Assembly: GCF_000710465.2 (NCBI RefSeq)
Contig: NZ_JAIZ01000806.1
Span: forward strand, 149,960 to 188,140
Length of the DNA stretch: 38,181 nucleotides
Source: Kitasatospora sp. MBT63
GTDB lineage: Bacteria > Actinomycetota > Actinomycetes > Streptomycetales > Streptomycetaceae
Direction: 5' to 3'
A program made the position numbers and the translations under genes. Shown here one piece after another: positions 7,114 to 15,441 of the stretch; the stretch's first letter is position 1, and each line of letters starts with the position of its first letter. The notes under the pieces were generated by a model. The model was not told the origin of the DNA and made no database searches. It was given only the letters and a program-made list of their open reading frames with translations.

Positions 7114-8354
7114 GCGGGAGTACGGAGGGGGCGGTGCCGGTGTTCCTGCCGGGACCGCCACTGGACCGCACGCGCTGGCAGGGCTGGGAGCGCTGGCGGG
7201 CGAGCCGGGACGCGTTCGTGCCGGCGCCGCGGCTGACCGCGGCCCAGTACGCGCGGCTGAGCCCCAGGCAGGCCCGGATCCACGACCTGCACCGCCTGGC
7301 CACCCACAGCAGCCTGCCGGTGCAGGCCACCCCGATGAGCGAGGCCGTCGCCGACCTGGTCAAGACCCGCATCGAGGACGGCGCGTTCAGCCACAAGTGG
7401 GGCACACGCACCGGCGTGATGGTCAACGGCGGCGGCGCCCAGGGCAAGACCGAGACGGTGTGCGAGGCGCTCGCCGCGTTCGAGGACGAGTGGCTCCAGC
7501 TGCACCGGCAGGTCAACCCGGAAGCGATCGAGGGCACGCGGGACCTGCACGCCCCGGTGGCGTACGTGCGCTGTCCGGTCCGGGCGACGCCGATCTCCAC
7601 CTGCCAGCGGATCCTCGACTTCTTCGGCGAGGACCACAAGGGCATGCGTCTGGAGGACCTGGTCCGCACCGTGAAGGACGCGATTTTCGCGCATGGTTCC
7701 AAGGCGTTGGTGATCGACGACATTACGAGGTTGAAGCTGCACCGGGAGGCGGACCAGGATGTCCTGGACCTGATCCGGGAGATGATGAGCATGCCCGTCA
7801 CCCTGATCCTGGTGGGCGTCGGCATCCCGAACTCCGGGCTGCTGCGCGACGGGCGCCGGGACGCCAAGACCGGCCAGTGGATCTTCAAGCCGGTCCCGGA
7901 CCGCGGCAAGAGCCCCAACGACCAGGCCGCCACCCAGCACGAACGGCGCTTCGACCTGATCGACCTCGACGCGTTCGGCTACGACACGCCCGCGCGGATC
8001 GCCGCGTGGACCGCGCACCTGGCGGGCCTCGAACAGCATCTGCGGCTGCTGACCGACACCGAGGGCATGCTCACCACCGGTGGCATGCCCGAGTACCTGT
8101 TCCGCCGCACCGGCGGGGTGGTGGGACTGCTGGAGAAGCTCATCCAGACCGGCTGCCGCCGCGCGATCCGCGACCGCAGCGAGCGGCTGACCATCGACCT
8201 GCTCGACGGGTTCGCGGTCACCCCGACCGACCTGCCCGACCTGGACGCCGCCTCCGGCGAGCAGCCCCACATCCCCGCCCCGGCCAGGAAGAAGGCGGCG
8301 CGAGGGCGCAACACGGTCTTCGACGACGCCGGCCCCAGCGGGGCAGTAAGTTGA
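7110..8354 (+). CDS. tnsC: TnsC/TniB-like AAA+ transposition regulator
   Basis: The protein has 414 aa; its GTG start overlaps the tnsB stop (GTGA). Walker A is 'GGGAQGKTE' (107-115) and Walker B 'ALVIDDITRL' (D203/D204), followed by a sensor-like 'LILVGVGIPNSG'. These are the hallmarks of TnsC/TniB ATPases, which link target selection by TniQ/TnsD to the TnsAB transposase and form ATP-dependent filaments on DNA. The N-terminal ~60 residues ('LSPRQARIHDLHRLATHSS') are typical of TniB-type proteins. The C-terminus is short and basic (ARKKAARGRN). Confidence 0.93.
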   Translation: MSGSTEGAVPVFLPGPPLDRTRWQGWERWRASRDAFVPAPRLTAAQYARLSPRQARIHDLHRLATHSSLPVQATPMSEAVADLVKTRIEDGAFSHKWGTRTGVMVNGGGAQGKTETVCEALAAFEDEWLQLHRQVNPEAIEGTRDLHAPVAYVRCPVRATPISTCQRILDFFGEDHKGMRLEDLVRTVKDAIFAHGSKALVIDDITRLKLHREADQDVLDLIREMMSMPVTLILVGVGIPNSGLLRDGRRDAKTGQWIFKPVPDRGKSPNDQAATQHERRFDLIDLDAFGYDTPARIAAWTAHLAGLEQHLRLLTDTEGMLTTGGMPEYLFRRTGGVVGLLEKLIQTGCRRAIRDRSERLTIDLLDGFAVTPTDLPDLDAASGEQPHIPAPARKKAARGRNTVFDDAGPSGAVS

Positions 8355-10219
8355 CCACCGCCCCCGCCCCGCTCGCGCGCAGTCTCGCGCCCCTGTCGCA
8401 GGAGTCCCTGGCCGGCTACGTCCTGCGGCTGGCCCACCGCCTTCGCCGACCACCCGGGCGCATCGGCGTGCTGACCGGCCTCGCCCCCTACCGGCTGGGG
8501 CGCATGGCCCGCCTGCCCGCACACCTGCTGGTCGACCTCGGGCCCGAGCGAGCGGCGGCGTTCGCCGCCGCCACCCGCCTGAGCCCACCCGAAGTCGCCG
8601 CCCTGGGCCTGCGCCAGTACGCCGCCACCTACCCGCCGATGGCCCAGGCCGGCACCCGGACCGATGGCCGGGTGGGCTTCAACGTGTGGGCGTTCACCAC
8701 CGCCAGCCGGTTCTGCCCCGACTGCCTGGCCGGAGACGGCAGCCCCATCGAGCACGAGCACGGCGGCGCCTGGAGCCATCGCTGGCACCTTCCCGTCGTC
8801 TTCGCCTGCACACGCCACCGCCGACTGCTGGAACACCTGTGCCCGAACTGCCGGCGGCCCGCCAACCTCTCCTACGACGGGCGTGCCAGCGCCATCCTCC
8901 ACCTGCAAGGCGCCAGCCTGCACCCCGCACAGTGCCGCAACCTCGCACTGGACGCGCCTTCGCGCAAGCCCCGCCCGCTGTGCGGCGCCGACCTCATCAC
9001 GTCCGATCCCGTCATGCGGTCGCTCACCCCGGCCCAGCTGACCACCGTGCTCCGGCTCCAGGAGCGCCTCGACCAGCACCTGTGCGCCGGCGCTGGCACC
9101 GGTTCGCTCTTCTTCCCGGACCTGGTGGCCGTCAGCCAGCTCATCAAGATCACCTGGCCCATCGCCGCTGACCATGCACCGCTGCCCACCGCGCTGGCGG
9201 ACACACTGGACACGCACATCCAGGACGTACGCCGACGCACCGCCGACCTCCCCCGCGGGCACAACGGCCGCGAGGTCATCGGCCCCCCGGCACCGGCCGC
9301 CGCGACGGCGGCCCTGCTCGCGATGAGCGAGCACCTCCTGGCCGAGCCGGACGCGGCCACCCTGCGCGAGGCGATGCAGGCCCTCGCCCGCACGGCGTTC
9401 GACACCGACCGGCTCCGCTACGCGGGGATCATCCGCCGCCAGCTGTCCACGCCGCTGGCCCTCGCCCTGTCCCGCCAGCAGTTCGGGTTCCACGCCACCG
9501 CCGGCGCCGGCACCTCCGGCGTCCTGCGGGTGGCCTCCCGTCCCTGCCTCTTCGCCCCCCGGCACGTCCCCCAGCTCCTGCCCACCGACTGGTACGAACG
9601 CCACCTCGCGGACTTCACCGCCCACCTGACGGTCACCAGCCGCAGCAACACCCGCCTCGTGCGCCGGGCCGCCGCGCTGAAACTCGCCGAGATGACCCTG
9701 GGCGGCACGCGGGACGACGGCGCACGCCTGCTCGCCATCCCGCCCGGCCACGCCGTCTCCGGCTTCAAGCAGCTGCGGGCACGTACCCCGGACGCGCACT
9801 GGGGACAGTTCCTGGCCGCCGTGGAGGCGATCGCCGCCGAACTCGACGGGCAGGACCAGCGGATCGACTACGCCCGGCGCCGCGCGGCCCTCAGCGCGTG
9901 GGCCATCCCCGAGGAGCACTGGGCCGCCCTGGCCGCCGGCCTGCCCACCGCACGCGCGATGCGGCTCCCGGCCTCGGTCCTGCTCTGGGCCCGCGTGACC
10001 GAGGGCGAGTACCTGTTCAGCCCGCTGGTCCGCGCCGACGGCACAGGGCCGCAGCTGGAGGGCGGGGGCGATCTGGTGCGCGAGGCGGCTGGCCTCCTGG
10101 GGGTGCGCCGCGGCGACAAGGCCCGCCTCCTTGAGCGCCTGGCCCCCTACGCCGAAGAGCTCGCCGCCCGGTGCGACGCCCGGCCCGCGGCCGAACCGGC
10201 CCCGCGGCAGGAAAGGTGA
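8351..10219 (+). CDS. tniQ: TniQ/TnsD-like target selector, first copy
   Basis: The protein has 622 aa, with a TTG start inside the tnsC stop (TTGA). The N-terminal TniQ domain begins 'LARSLAPLSQESLAGYVLRLAHRL'. It carries a zinc-finger set, C122-x2-C125 ('FCPDC'), C153-x2-H156 and C164-x2-C167 ('LCPNC'), as in TniQ/TnsD. The long C-terminal part (about 300-600) makes it TnsD-like in size; short TniQ proteins of CRISPR-linked elements end much earlier. This part probably reads DNA at the target. It is paralogous over most of its length to the next gene. It should bridge the chosen site to TnsC. Confidence 0.9.
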   Translation: MTTAPAPLARSLAPLSQESLAGYVLRLAHRLRRPPGRIGVLTGLAPYRLGRMARLPAHLLVDLGPERAAAFAAATRLSPPEVAALGLRQYAATYPPMAQAGTRTDGRVGFNVWAFTTASRFCPDCLAGDGSPIEHEHGGAWSHRWHLPVVFACTRHRRLLEHLCPNCRRPANLSYDGRASAILHLQGASLHPAQCRNLALDAPSRKPRPLCGADLITSDPVMRSLTPAQLTTVLRLQERLDQHLCAGAGTGSLFFPDLVAVSQLIKITWPIAADHAPLPTALADTLDTHIQDVRRRTADLPRGHNGREVIGPPAPAAATAALLAMSEHLLAEPDAATLREAMQALARTAFDTDRLRYAGIIRRQLSTPLALALSRQQFGFHATAGAGTSGVLRVASRPCLFAPRHVPQLLPTDWYERHLADFTAHLTVTSRSNTRLVRRAAALKLAEMTLGGTRDDGARLLAIPPGHAVSGFKQLRARTPDAHWGQFLAAVEAIAAELDGQDQRIDYARRRAALSAWAIPEEHWAALAAGLPTARAMRLPASVLLWARVTEGEYLFSPLVRADGTGPQLEGGGDLVREAAGLLGVRRGDKARLLERLAPYAEELAARCDARPAAEPAPRQER

Positions 10220-12111
10220 CGGGCCGCCCGCTGCCCCGCAGCCTGGCCCCGCTGCCCGAGGAGTCGATGGCCGGCTTCCTGCTGCGGCTCTCCTTCCGGA
10301 TCCGCCGCTCGCCGGCCCGCACCGCCGAACTGGCCGGCCTCGGCCCGGTCCGGGACGGCCGCCTGAGCACCGACCACCTCCTGGGCCTGGCACCGGCCGC
10401 GGCCACGGCGTTCGCCGCCGCCACCCGCCTCACCGCGAGCGAAGTCGCGCACCTGGGACTTCGACGCTTCGAAGACGCCTACCCCGCGCTGAAGGCCGTG
10501 CCCGCCCACCGCCGCATCGCCACCGCGTTCTTCGCCCGCACCTGGGCCTTCACCCTCGCACCGCGCTTCTGCCCGACCTGCCTGGCCGGCGACGGCAGCC
10601 CCATCCAGGACCTGCTCGGCGGTGCGTGGAAGGCCAGCTGGCACCTGCCCGTCGTCTTCGCCTGCCCCGCCCACCAGCGGCTGCTCGCCCACCGGTGCCC
10701 GCACTGCGGCGGATCGCCCAATCCGATCCACCACCGCCGGGCCGCCCTGCTCCACCGGCCCAGCACACCGGGCATCCACCCGCTGGCCTGCCGCGGCGAC
10801 GCCGCCCCGCCGGGCAGCGGCCGTCCCGGTGCCTGCGGACCCGTCTGCGGCGCCCGACTCGACCAACCCCCACCCGGCGCACACCCGCCACCTGCCACGG
10901 GCGGCGTCGGGAGGCTGATCGGCCTCCAGCAGCGGCTCCAGGCCCGGCTGCACGGCGCCGGCCCAGCGCCGGGCGGGGCGTACTTCCTGGATCTCGCCGC
11001 CACCAGCCAGCTGATCACCCTCAGCTGGCCCGCCCCCGCCGACGGCCTCACCCTGGAGCCGTCGATGCTGGATCTCATCGACGACCACGTCGAGACCACC
11101 CGAGCCGGCGCCCAGGACCGCACAGACCGGGGCCTGCCGAACCCACAGGCCCCGGACCGGTGGGCCGCACCCCAGGACAGCGCCACCTGCGGCGCCCTCC
11201 TGTTGGCCGCCGAACACCTCCTGGGCGACGAGCACGACCCGGGCGACGTGCGCGAGCGGCTCCAGCCCCTGGCCGAGGCCGCCTTCCGGCGCGACGCGAG
11301 CGCGTACACCGCGCTGCGAGGCAAGACCATCTCACCGCGCCTGGCCCGCGCGCTCGTGCGCCACCGGCACGGCTTCCACGCCGCCGGCCGCACCGAGAAC
11401 GACAGCGTGCGCGTCGCCTCCCGCGACTGCCGCTTCGGCCCCCAACACGTCCCGCCCTACCTCCCCCAGCCCTGGTACGACCAGCACTTCGCCGACTTCG
11501 CCGACCGCCTGAACAACCCCACCAGCTACACACCCCGGCACCTGCGACGAGCCGTCAGCCTCAAACTCGCCGAGATGGCGGCCGGCGGCTCCTACTCCCA
11601 GTGCGCCCGCCTGCTCGGCATCCCCGTCGCCAAGGCCACCAGCACGATGAGCAAGCTCCGCCCGCAGATGGGCCCCACCCTGTGGCGGGACTTCGAGCAC
11701 CGCGTGGACCAGATCGCCCGCCGCCTCGACGACGACCAGACCCGCGTCGACTACACCCGGCGCCGCACAGCCCTCACCTACTGGCAGCTGCCCGCCGAAC
11801 ACTGGGCCGAACTCTTCGACGACCTGAGTTCCCGCTTCCCCCGGATGGCCGGCGACGACGGACGGCTGACCGCCACCGTCCTGGTGTGGACCGACATCAC
11901 CCAGGCCGAATACACCCACAGCCCCGTGCTGACCGGCCTCCGCGAGGCCAAGGCGGACTCCAGACGGCTCATCGACAACATCACCCAGACCTACACCCCC
12001 GCCAACCAGAAGGCAGGACGCCTCGTCCTGCGCCGGCGCATCACCGCCTACGCGGACCGCCTCGCCCAGCGTCTGGACCACGGACCCCGACCCGAGCGGC
12101 CGACGGAGTGA
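10216..12111 (+). CDS. tniQ: TniQ/TnsD-like target selector, second copy
   Basis: The protein has 631 aa from GTG 10216, which overlaps the previous stop (GTGA) and follows AGGAAAG at very short spacing. It opens 'LPRSLAPLPEESMAGFLLRLSFRI' and has the same zinc positions: C119/C122 ('FCPTC'), C150/H153 and C161/C164 ('RCPHC'). The middle is more diverged, and the C-terminal half shares 'RHLRRAVSLKLAEMAAGGS' with the first copy. Tandem TniQ proteins usually divide the work, one for a fixed attachment site and one for mobile targets or as an adaptor. Which copy does what here cannot be told from sequence. Confidence 0.9.
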   Translation: MTGRPLPRSLAPLPEESMAGFLLRLSFRIRRSPARTAELAGLGPVRDGRLSTDHLLGLAPAAATAFAAATRLTASEVAHLGLRRFEDAYPALKAVPAHRRIATAFFARTWAFTLAPRFCPTCLAGDGSPIQDLLGGAWKASWHLPVVFACPAHQRLLAHRCPHCGGSPNPIHHRRAALLHRPSTPGIHPLACRGDAAPPGSGRPGACGPVCGARLDQPPPGAHPPPATGGVGRLIGLQQRLQARLHGAGPAPGGAYFLDLAATSQLITLSWPAPADGLTLEPSMLDLIDDHVETTRAGAQDRTDRGLPNPQAPDRWAAPQDSATCGALLLAAEHLLGDEHDPGDVRERLQPLAEAAFRRDASAYTALRGKTISPRLARALVRHRHGFHAAGRTENDSVRVASRDCRFGPQHVPPYLPQPWYDQHFADFADRLNNPTSYTPRHLRRAVSLKLAEMAAGGSYSQCARLLGIPVAKATSTMSKLRPQMGPTLWRDFEHRVDQIARRLDDDQTRVDYTRRRTALTYWQLPAEHWAELFDDLSSRFPRMAGDDGRLTATVLVWTDITQAEYTHSPVLTGLREAKADSRRLIDNITQTYTPANQKAGRLVLRRRITAYADRLAQRLDHGPRPERPTE

Positions 12112-12141
12112 AGTCCTGCAGAGTGACCCCACCCCGGCCGG

Positions 12142-13455
12142 TCAGCCGCGTTGTCTGCGGGCACGCACAGTAGCCCAGTGGCGTAGGCGTTCGGTGATTT
12201 GGGCTTCGTAGCCGTTGCGGGTGGGCTGGTAGTAGGTCTCGCGGTCCATGCTGTCGGGGAAGTAGTCGGCGCCGGAGAAGCCGTCGGTGGTGTCGGGGTC
12301 GTACTGATAGTCCTTGCCGTAGCCGAGGTCCTTCATCAGCCGGGTGGGGGCGTTGAGGATGTGGGCGGGTGGCATGAGCGAGCCAGTGCGGCGGGCGGAT
12401 CGGTGGGCGGCATTGAAGCCGCGGTAGACGGCGATGGACTTGGGGGCGGTGGCGAGGTAGACGACGGCCTGGGCGACGGCCAACTCGCCTTCGGGGGAGC
12501 CGAGCCGCTCGTAGACGTCCCAGGCGGCGAGGGCCTGCTGGACGGCGTGGGGGTCGGCGATGCCGACGTCCTCGTTGGCGAAGCGGACCAGGCGGCGAGC
12601 GACGAACAGCGGGTCCTCGCCGCCGTCGAGCATGCGGGCGAGCCAGTACAGGGCCGCGTCCGGGTCGGAGCCGCGCATCGACTTGTGCAGCGCGGAGATC
12701 AGGTTGTAGTGGCCCTCCTGCGCCTTGTCGTACAGCGGGGCGCGCTGCTGGATGTGGCGGGCGAGCGCGGCGGTGTCCAGGGGCGTCTCGGGGCCCGGGA
12801 GGGCCTGGAGCTGTTCGGCCATGTTGAGGACGTAGCGCCCGTCGCCGTCTGCCATGGCGATCAGGGCACGGCGGGCGTCGTCGTCCAGGGGCAGCCGGTG
12901 GCCGGTGAGCTGTTCGGCGCGGTCGAGCAGGGTCGACAGGGCGGCTTCGTCGAGGCGTTTGAGGACCAGGACCTGGGTGCGGGAGAGCAGGGCGCCGTTG
13001 AGTTCGAAGCTCGGGTTCTCGGTGGTGGCGCCGATCAGGATGACCGTGCCGTCCTCGACGTAGGGCAGGAAGCTGTCCTGCTGGGACCGGTTGAAGCGGT
13101 GGATCTCGTCGACGAACAGCAGGGTGCCCTGGCCGATGCCGCGCCGGCGTTGTGCGGTGGCGAAGACCTTCCGCAGGTCGGCCACGCCGGAGAAGGTGGC
13201 CGACACCGGTTCGAAGGCCAGGTCGCCGGCGTGGGCGAGGAGCCGGGCGATGGTGGTCTTCCCGACGCCGGGCGGGCCCCACAGGATGGCGGAGGCGAGG
13301 CGGTGCTGGGCGACCATGCGGCCCAGCGGGGCGTCCGGGGCCAGGAGGTGGTCCTGTCCGACGACGTCCTCCAGCCGGGTGGGGCGAAGGCGGTCGGCCA
13401 GTGGCCGGGCGGGCTCATCGCCGAAGAGCGGCAGCATCGCGTCGTTCGGTTCCAT
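12142..13455 (-). CDS. rarA: RarA/MgsA-type AAA+ recombination ATPase
   Basis: The protein has 437 aa and the full RarA/WRNIP1 layout. It shows Walker A 'GPPGVGKTT' (60-68), Walker B 'LLFVDEIHRF' (D116/E117), sensor 'GATTENPSFELN', and a C-terminal tetramerisation domain ('HYNLISALHKSMRGSDPDAALYW', 'LGYGKDYQYDP'). RarA acts at stalled replication forks with clamp-loader-like activity. The 'SATFSGVADLRKVF' and 'FLPYVEDGTVILIGATTENPSFELN' segments look more like proteobacterial RarA than the usual Streptomyces version as I remember it, and the normal alaS neighbourhood is absent. This suggests an extra, acquired copy. It converges on tniQ with only 30 bases between the stops. Confidence 0.92.
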   Translation of the reverse strand: MEPNDAMLPLFGDEPARPLADRLRPTRLEDVVGQDHLLAPDAPLGRMVAQHRLASAILWGPPGVGKTTIARLLAHAGDLAFEPVSATFSGVADLRKVFATAQRRRGIGQGTLLFVDEIHRFNRSQQDSFLPYVEDGTVILIGATTENPSFELNGALLSRTQVLVLKRLDEAALSTLLDRAEQLTGHRLPLDDDARRALIAMADGDGRYVLNMAEQLQALPGPETPLDTAALARHIQQRAPLYDKAQEGHYNLISALHKSMRGSDPDAALYWLARMLDGGEDPLFVARRLVRFANEDVGIADPHAVQQALAAWDVYERLGSPEGELAVAQAVVYLATAPKSIAVYRGFNAAHRSARRTGSLMPPAHILNAPTRLMKDLGYGKDYQYDPDTTDGFSGADYFPDSMDRETYYQPTRNGYEAQITERLRHWATVRARRQRG

Positions 13456-13545
13456 CGGTCTCTCGGCTGGTAGGAGGTGGACATGACGGGTCTTGCCCGG
13501 GGTGCCCCTGCGGGGGCTCAGCCGCTCATGGTGGGCTCGGGGCGC

Positions 13546-13914
13546 TCATCGCGCACCGGGGCGCTCGTGCCGCGGCAGTTGTTCGACGACCAGGTCGTAG
13601 GAGTGCTCGACGGCGTCGGTGACCAGTCGCCTGGTGATGCCGGGGCCGGGCGCGAGTGAGATCCAGTGCCGTTTGTCGAGGTAGCGGCCCGGGGTGATGG
13701 TGGCGTGGTGGCGTGTCTGGGCGTGGGCGTGTTCGGGTTCGCACTTGACCGTGATGATCTGCTCGTTGGGGTCGTCGGTGACGATCAGGAAGATCTTGCC
13801 CGCGACCTTGTACACGTCCAGGTGCTCGGTGAACGGGTAGCCGTGGTCCGTTCCGGGCAGTGCGAGGGCGGTTTGGCGGGCGGTGTCCTGGAGCCGGTCG
13901 CCGGCGGTGCTCAC
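13546..13914 (-). CDS. MmcQ/YjbR-family DNA-binding-like protein
   Basis: The protein has 122 aa; its GTG start overlaps the stop of the upstream paralogue (GTGA). The family pattern is clear: 'ALALPGTDHGYPFTEHLDVYKVAGKIFLIV' at 17-46, then 'TVKCEPEHAHAQTRHHATITPGRYLDKRHWISL', then 'VTDAVEHSYDLVVEQLP'. The YjbR fold is a compact double-wing alpha/beta domain, often annotated as DNA-binding although its role is poorly defined. It forms a two-gene unit with the next gene and is probably transcribed from the divergent promoter at 14377-14445. Confidence 0.88.
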   Translation of the reverse strand: MSTAGDRLQDTARQTALALPGTDHGYPFTEHLDVYKVAGKIFLIVTDDPNEQIITVKCEPEHAHAQTRHHATITPGRYLDKRHWISLAPGPGITRRLVTDAVEHSYDLVVEQLPRHERPGAR

Positions 13915-14306
13915 CGGGCCGCCGCCGTTGCGGTGCCGTAGGTGTGCGGGTCGACGGGCTGCTCGGCCTTGGGCAGGCGGGCAACGACGAGCCGGTAGGA
14001 GTCGATGACCAGTTCCTGGACCAGCTGCTCGTCGATGCCTTCTCCGCTCCCCAGGGTGATCCAGTGCTTCTTGTTCATGTGGTAGCCGGGGGTGATGTGG
14101 CTGTACTGCTCCCGCAGGGCGTGGGCCTCGCCGGGGTCCGCCTTGAGGATCACGACGGGACGCCCGGGGACCTCGGTCATCAGCATGAACACCTTGCCGC
14201 GGACCTTGAAGACCTCCCAGTCGTCACCGAAGGGGTGCTCCAGCTGGGCTCCTGGCAGTTCCTCGGCGCAGTCGGCGGCGGTCTTGTGCAGGGTCGATCC
14301 GTTCAT
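13911..14306 (-). CDS. MmcQ/YjbR-family protein, second copy
   Basis: The protein has 131 aa from ATG 14306, with GAGG five bases upstream. It shares with its neighbour the 'PGAQLEHPFGDDWEVFKVRGKVFMLM' and 'HITPGYHMNKKHWITLGSGEGI' blocks and the final 'VIDSYRLVVARLPKAEQP'. The C-terminus adds a short Ala/Thr tail. The tandem pair arose by duplication. It faces the AraC-type regulator across about 120 bp, so the regulator is a likely controller of the pair. Confidence 0.9.
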   Translation of the reverse strand: MNGSTLHKTAADCAEELPGAQLEHPFGDDWEVFKVRGKVFMLMTEVPGRPVVILKADPGEAHALREQYSHITPGYHMNKKHWITLGSGEGIDEQLVQELVIDSYRLVVARLPKAEQPVDPHTYGTATAAAR

Positions 14307-14376
14307 GGTTACCTCGTTCCTCGGGTGATGGCGGCGAAGGCCGCGAGCGGCGCGCCAAACGGTCGCGGCGGCACCC

Positions 14377-14445
14377 CTATCCTTTCCCCGAAAACGGCAA
14401 ATCGGGCGGTAGGCTGCGGACACGTGATGGTCGACAGAGGACACT
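14377..14445. repeat. 69-bp divergent promoter element, copy A
   Basis: This segment aligns without gaps to 18090-18158, with 52 of 69 positions identical. Copy A lies between the yjbR pair and araC and runs into the first codons of araC. It contains TAGGCT (14410-14415), a -10-like hexamer eight bases before GTG 14424, and on the minus strand TTGCCG followed by AGGATAG. The shared core CACGT(G/A)ATGGTCG may be both start region and operator. Confidence 0.6.
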
Positions 14446-15359
14446 CCAGGGCGGGCGGGCAGGCCGGAGCAGCCGAGGTTCCGCTGTACGGTTTCCAGCC
14501 CCCGGTCGGCACTCCGTACGGGCTGGAGGTGAGCACCGTCGAGGACTTCTTCGCCCAGCACGACGACTGGCCGTGGAACCCGCCCCGGCCGGGCCGTGCC
14601 ACCTTCCACTACCTCATCGCGGTCACCGAGGGCGAGCTGCGGCACGACGTCGACCACCTCACCCGGACCCTCGCGCCCGGACAGTGGCTGTGGGTGCGTC
14701 CCGGACACGCGCAGTGCTGGCATCCACCCGGTGCCGCCCGCGGCCCGTTCGTCCTGTTCGAACCCGACGTGCTGCGGCCCGACATCGCCCGCCTGCTGGC
14801 TCCGGTCACCGCCCACGACGCGCCTGCCGTGCTGAACCCGCATCCCGACGACGCCGACTGGCTCCAGCAGACCGCGCTCCAGCTCCTGGACGAACACCGC
14901 GCTCTCGGGCGTCGCCCCCTGGACGTCCACCACGCCTTGCGGCGCAGCCTGCTCGAATCACTGCTGCTGCGCCTGGCGGGCGCCCCCGGCGTCGCCCCCA
15001 GCAGCGCGGCCACGGCCGGCGCGGGCCGCGGGGACAGGTACGGGCGCTTCCTGGACGCCTTGGAGCTGCACTTCCGTGAGCTGCATCAGGCTGCGGACTA
15101 CGCACGCCTGCTGGACTGCTCGGTCCGCACCCTCAGCCGGGCCGCCCAGGACGCGACCGGCAAAGGGGTGCGGGAGCTGATCGACGAGCGACGCCTGCTC
15201 GAAGCCCGGCGCCTGCTAGGAGAGGGCCGGTGGGACGCCCGGGCCGTGGCCGCCCAGCTCGGCTTCACCGACCCCGCGAACTTCGGCCGGTTCTTCCGCG
15301 ACCGCACCGGTCTCACCCCGGCCGCTTTCGCGGCCCGAGAAGCCGCATCCCGGCCGTGA
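14427..15359 (+). CDS. AraC-family transcriptional regulator
   Basis: The protein has 310 aa from ATG 14427; a GTG immediately before it (14424) is an equally good start. No ribosome site precedes either, and a TAGGCT -10 sits about the right distance for a leaderless transcript. Residues ~15-120 form a cupin-like sensor domain ('YLIAVTEGELRHDVDH', 'GQWLWVRPGHAQCWHP'). Residues ~205-305 form the double HTH of AraC/XylS regulators ('YARLLDCSVRTLSRAAQDATGKG', 'VAAQLGFTDPANFGRFFRDRTGLTPAAF'). The inducer is unknown. Likely targets are the yjbR pair and, through the duplicated promoter segment, the carboxylesterase operon. Confidence 0.92.
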   Translation: MVDRGHSRAGGQAGAAEVPLYGFQPPVGTPYGLEVSTVEDFFAQHDDWPWNPPRPGRATFHYLIAVTEGELRHDVDHLTRTLAPGQWLWVRPGHAQCWHPPGAARGPFVLFEPDVLRPDIARLLAPVTAHDAPAVLNPHPDDADWLQQTALQLLDEHRALGRRPLDVHHALRRSLLESLLLRLAGAPGVAPSSAATAGAGRGDRYGRFLDALELHFRELHQAADYARLLDCSVRTLSRAAQDATGKGVRELIDERRLLEARRLLGEGRWDARAVAAQLGFTDPANFGRFFRDRTGLTPAAFAAREAASRP

Positions 15360-15371
15360 GCGGGATGCGGC
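15342..15371. terminator. Hairpin terminator overlapping araC stop
   Basis: GCCGCATCCCG (15342-15352) pairs perfectly with CGGGATGCGGC (15361-15371) across an 8-base loop that contains the TGA stop of the regulator gene. It lies between convergent genes and can serve both. Confidence 0.7.
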
Positions 15372-15441
15372 GGCCCGCGCGCCGCCGGCGCTCCAGGGGC
15401 CCGGCCACGGCGACCAGTTCTGACCGATGGATGTGGATGTG

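Larger units (their letters stand above)
3968..12111 (+). mobile_element. Tn7-like transposition module (tnsABC-tniQ-tniQ)
   Basis: Five plus-strand genes encode a TnsA-like endonuclease, a DDE transposase, an AAA+ regulator and two TniQ/TnsD-like target selectors, all joined by 4-base overlaps. This is the full core of a Tn7-family transposon that cuts both strands (TnsA + TnsB) and so moves by cut-and-paste. No Cas genes or repeat array accompany it, so targeting probably relies on the TniQ proteins themselves. The outer ends of the element were not located; the boundaries given are those of the genes. Confidence 0.85.

Noticed and set aside
7094..8350. Upstream extension of the first tniQ frame through the tnsC region
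   Set aside because: The extension is an Arg/Gly/Pro-rich shadow of tnsC; the TTG overlapping the tnsC stop fits the coupling seen at the other junctions.
12112..12141. Transposon end between tniQ and rarA
   Set aside because: Thirty bases are too few for a Tn7-type end with several TnsB sites, and no repeat is visible.
12199..13473. Long plus-strand Gly/Val-rich frame opposite rarA
   Set aside because: It is the antisense shadow of a full-length, motif-complete RarA.
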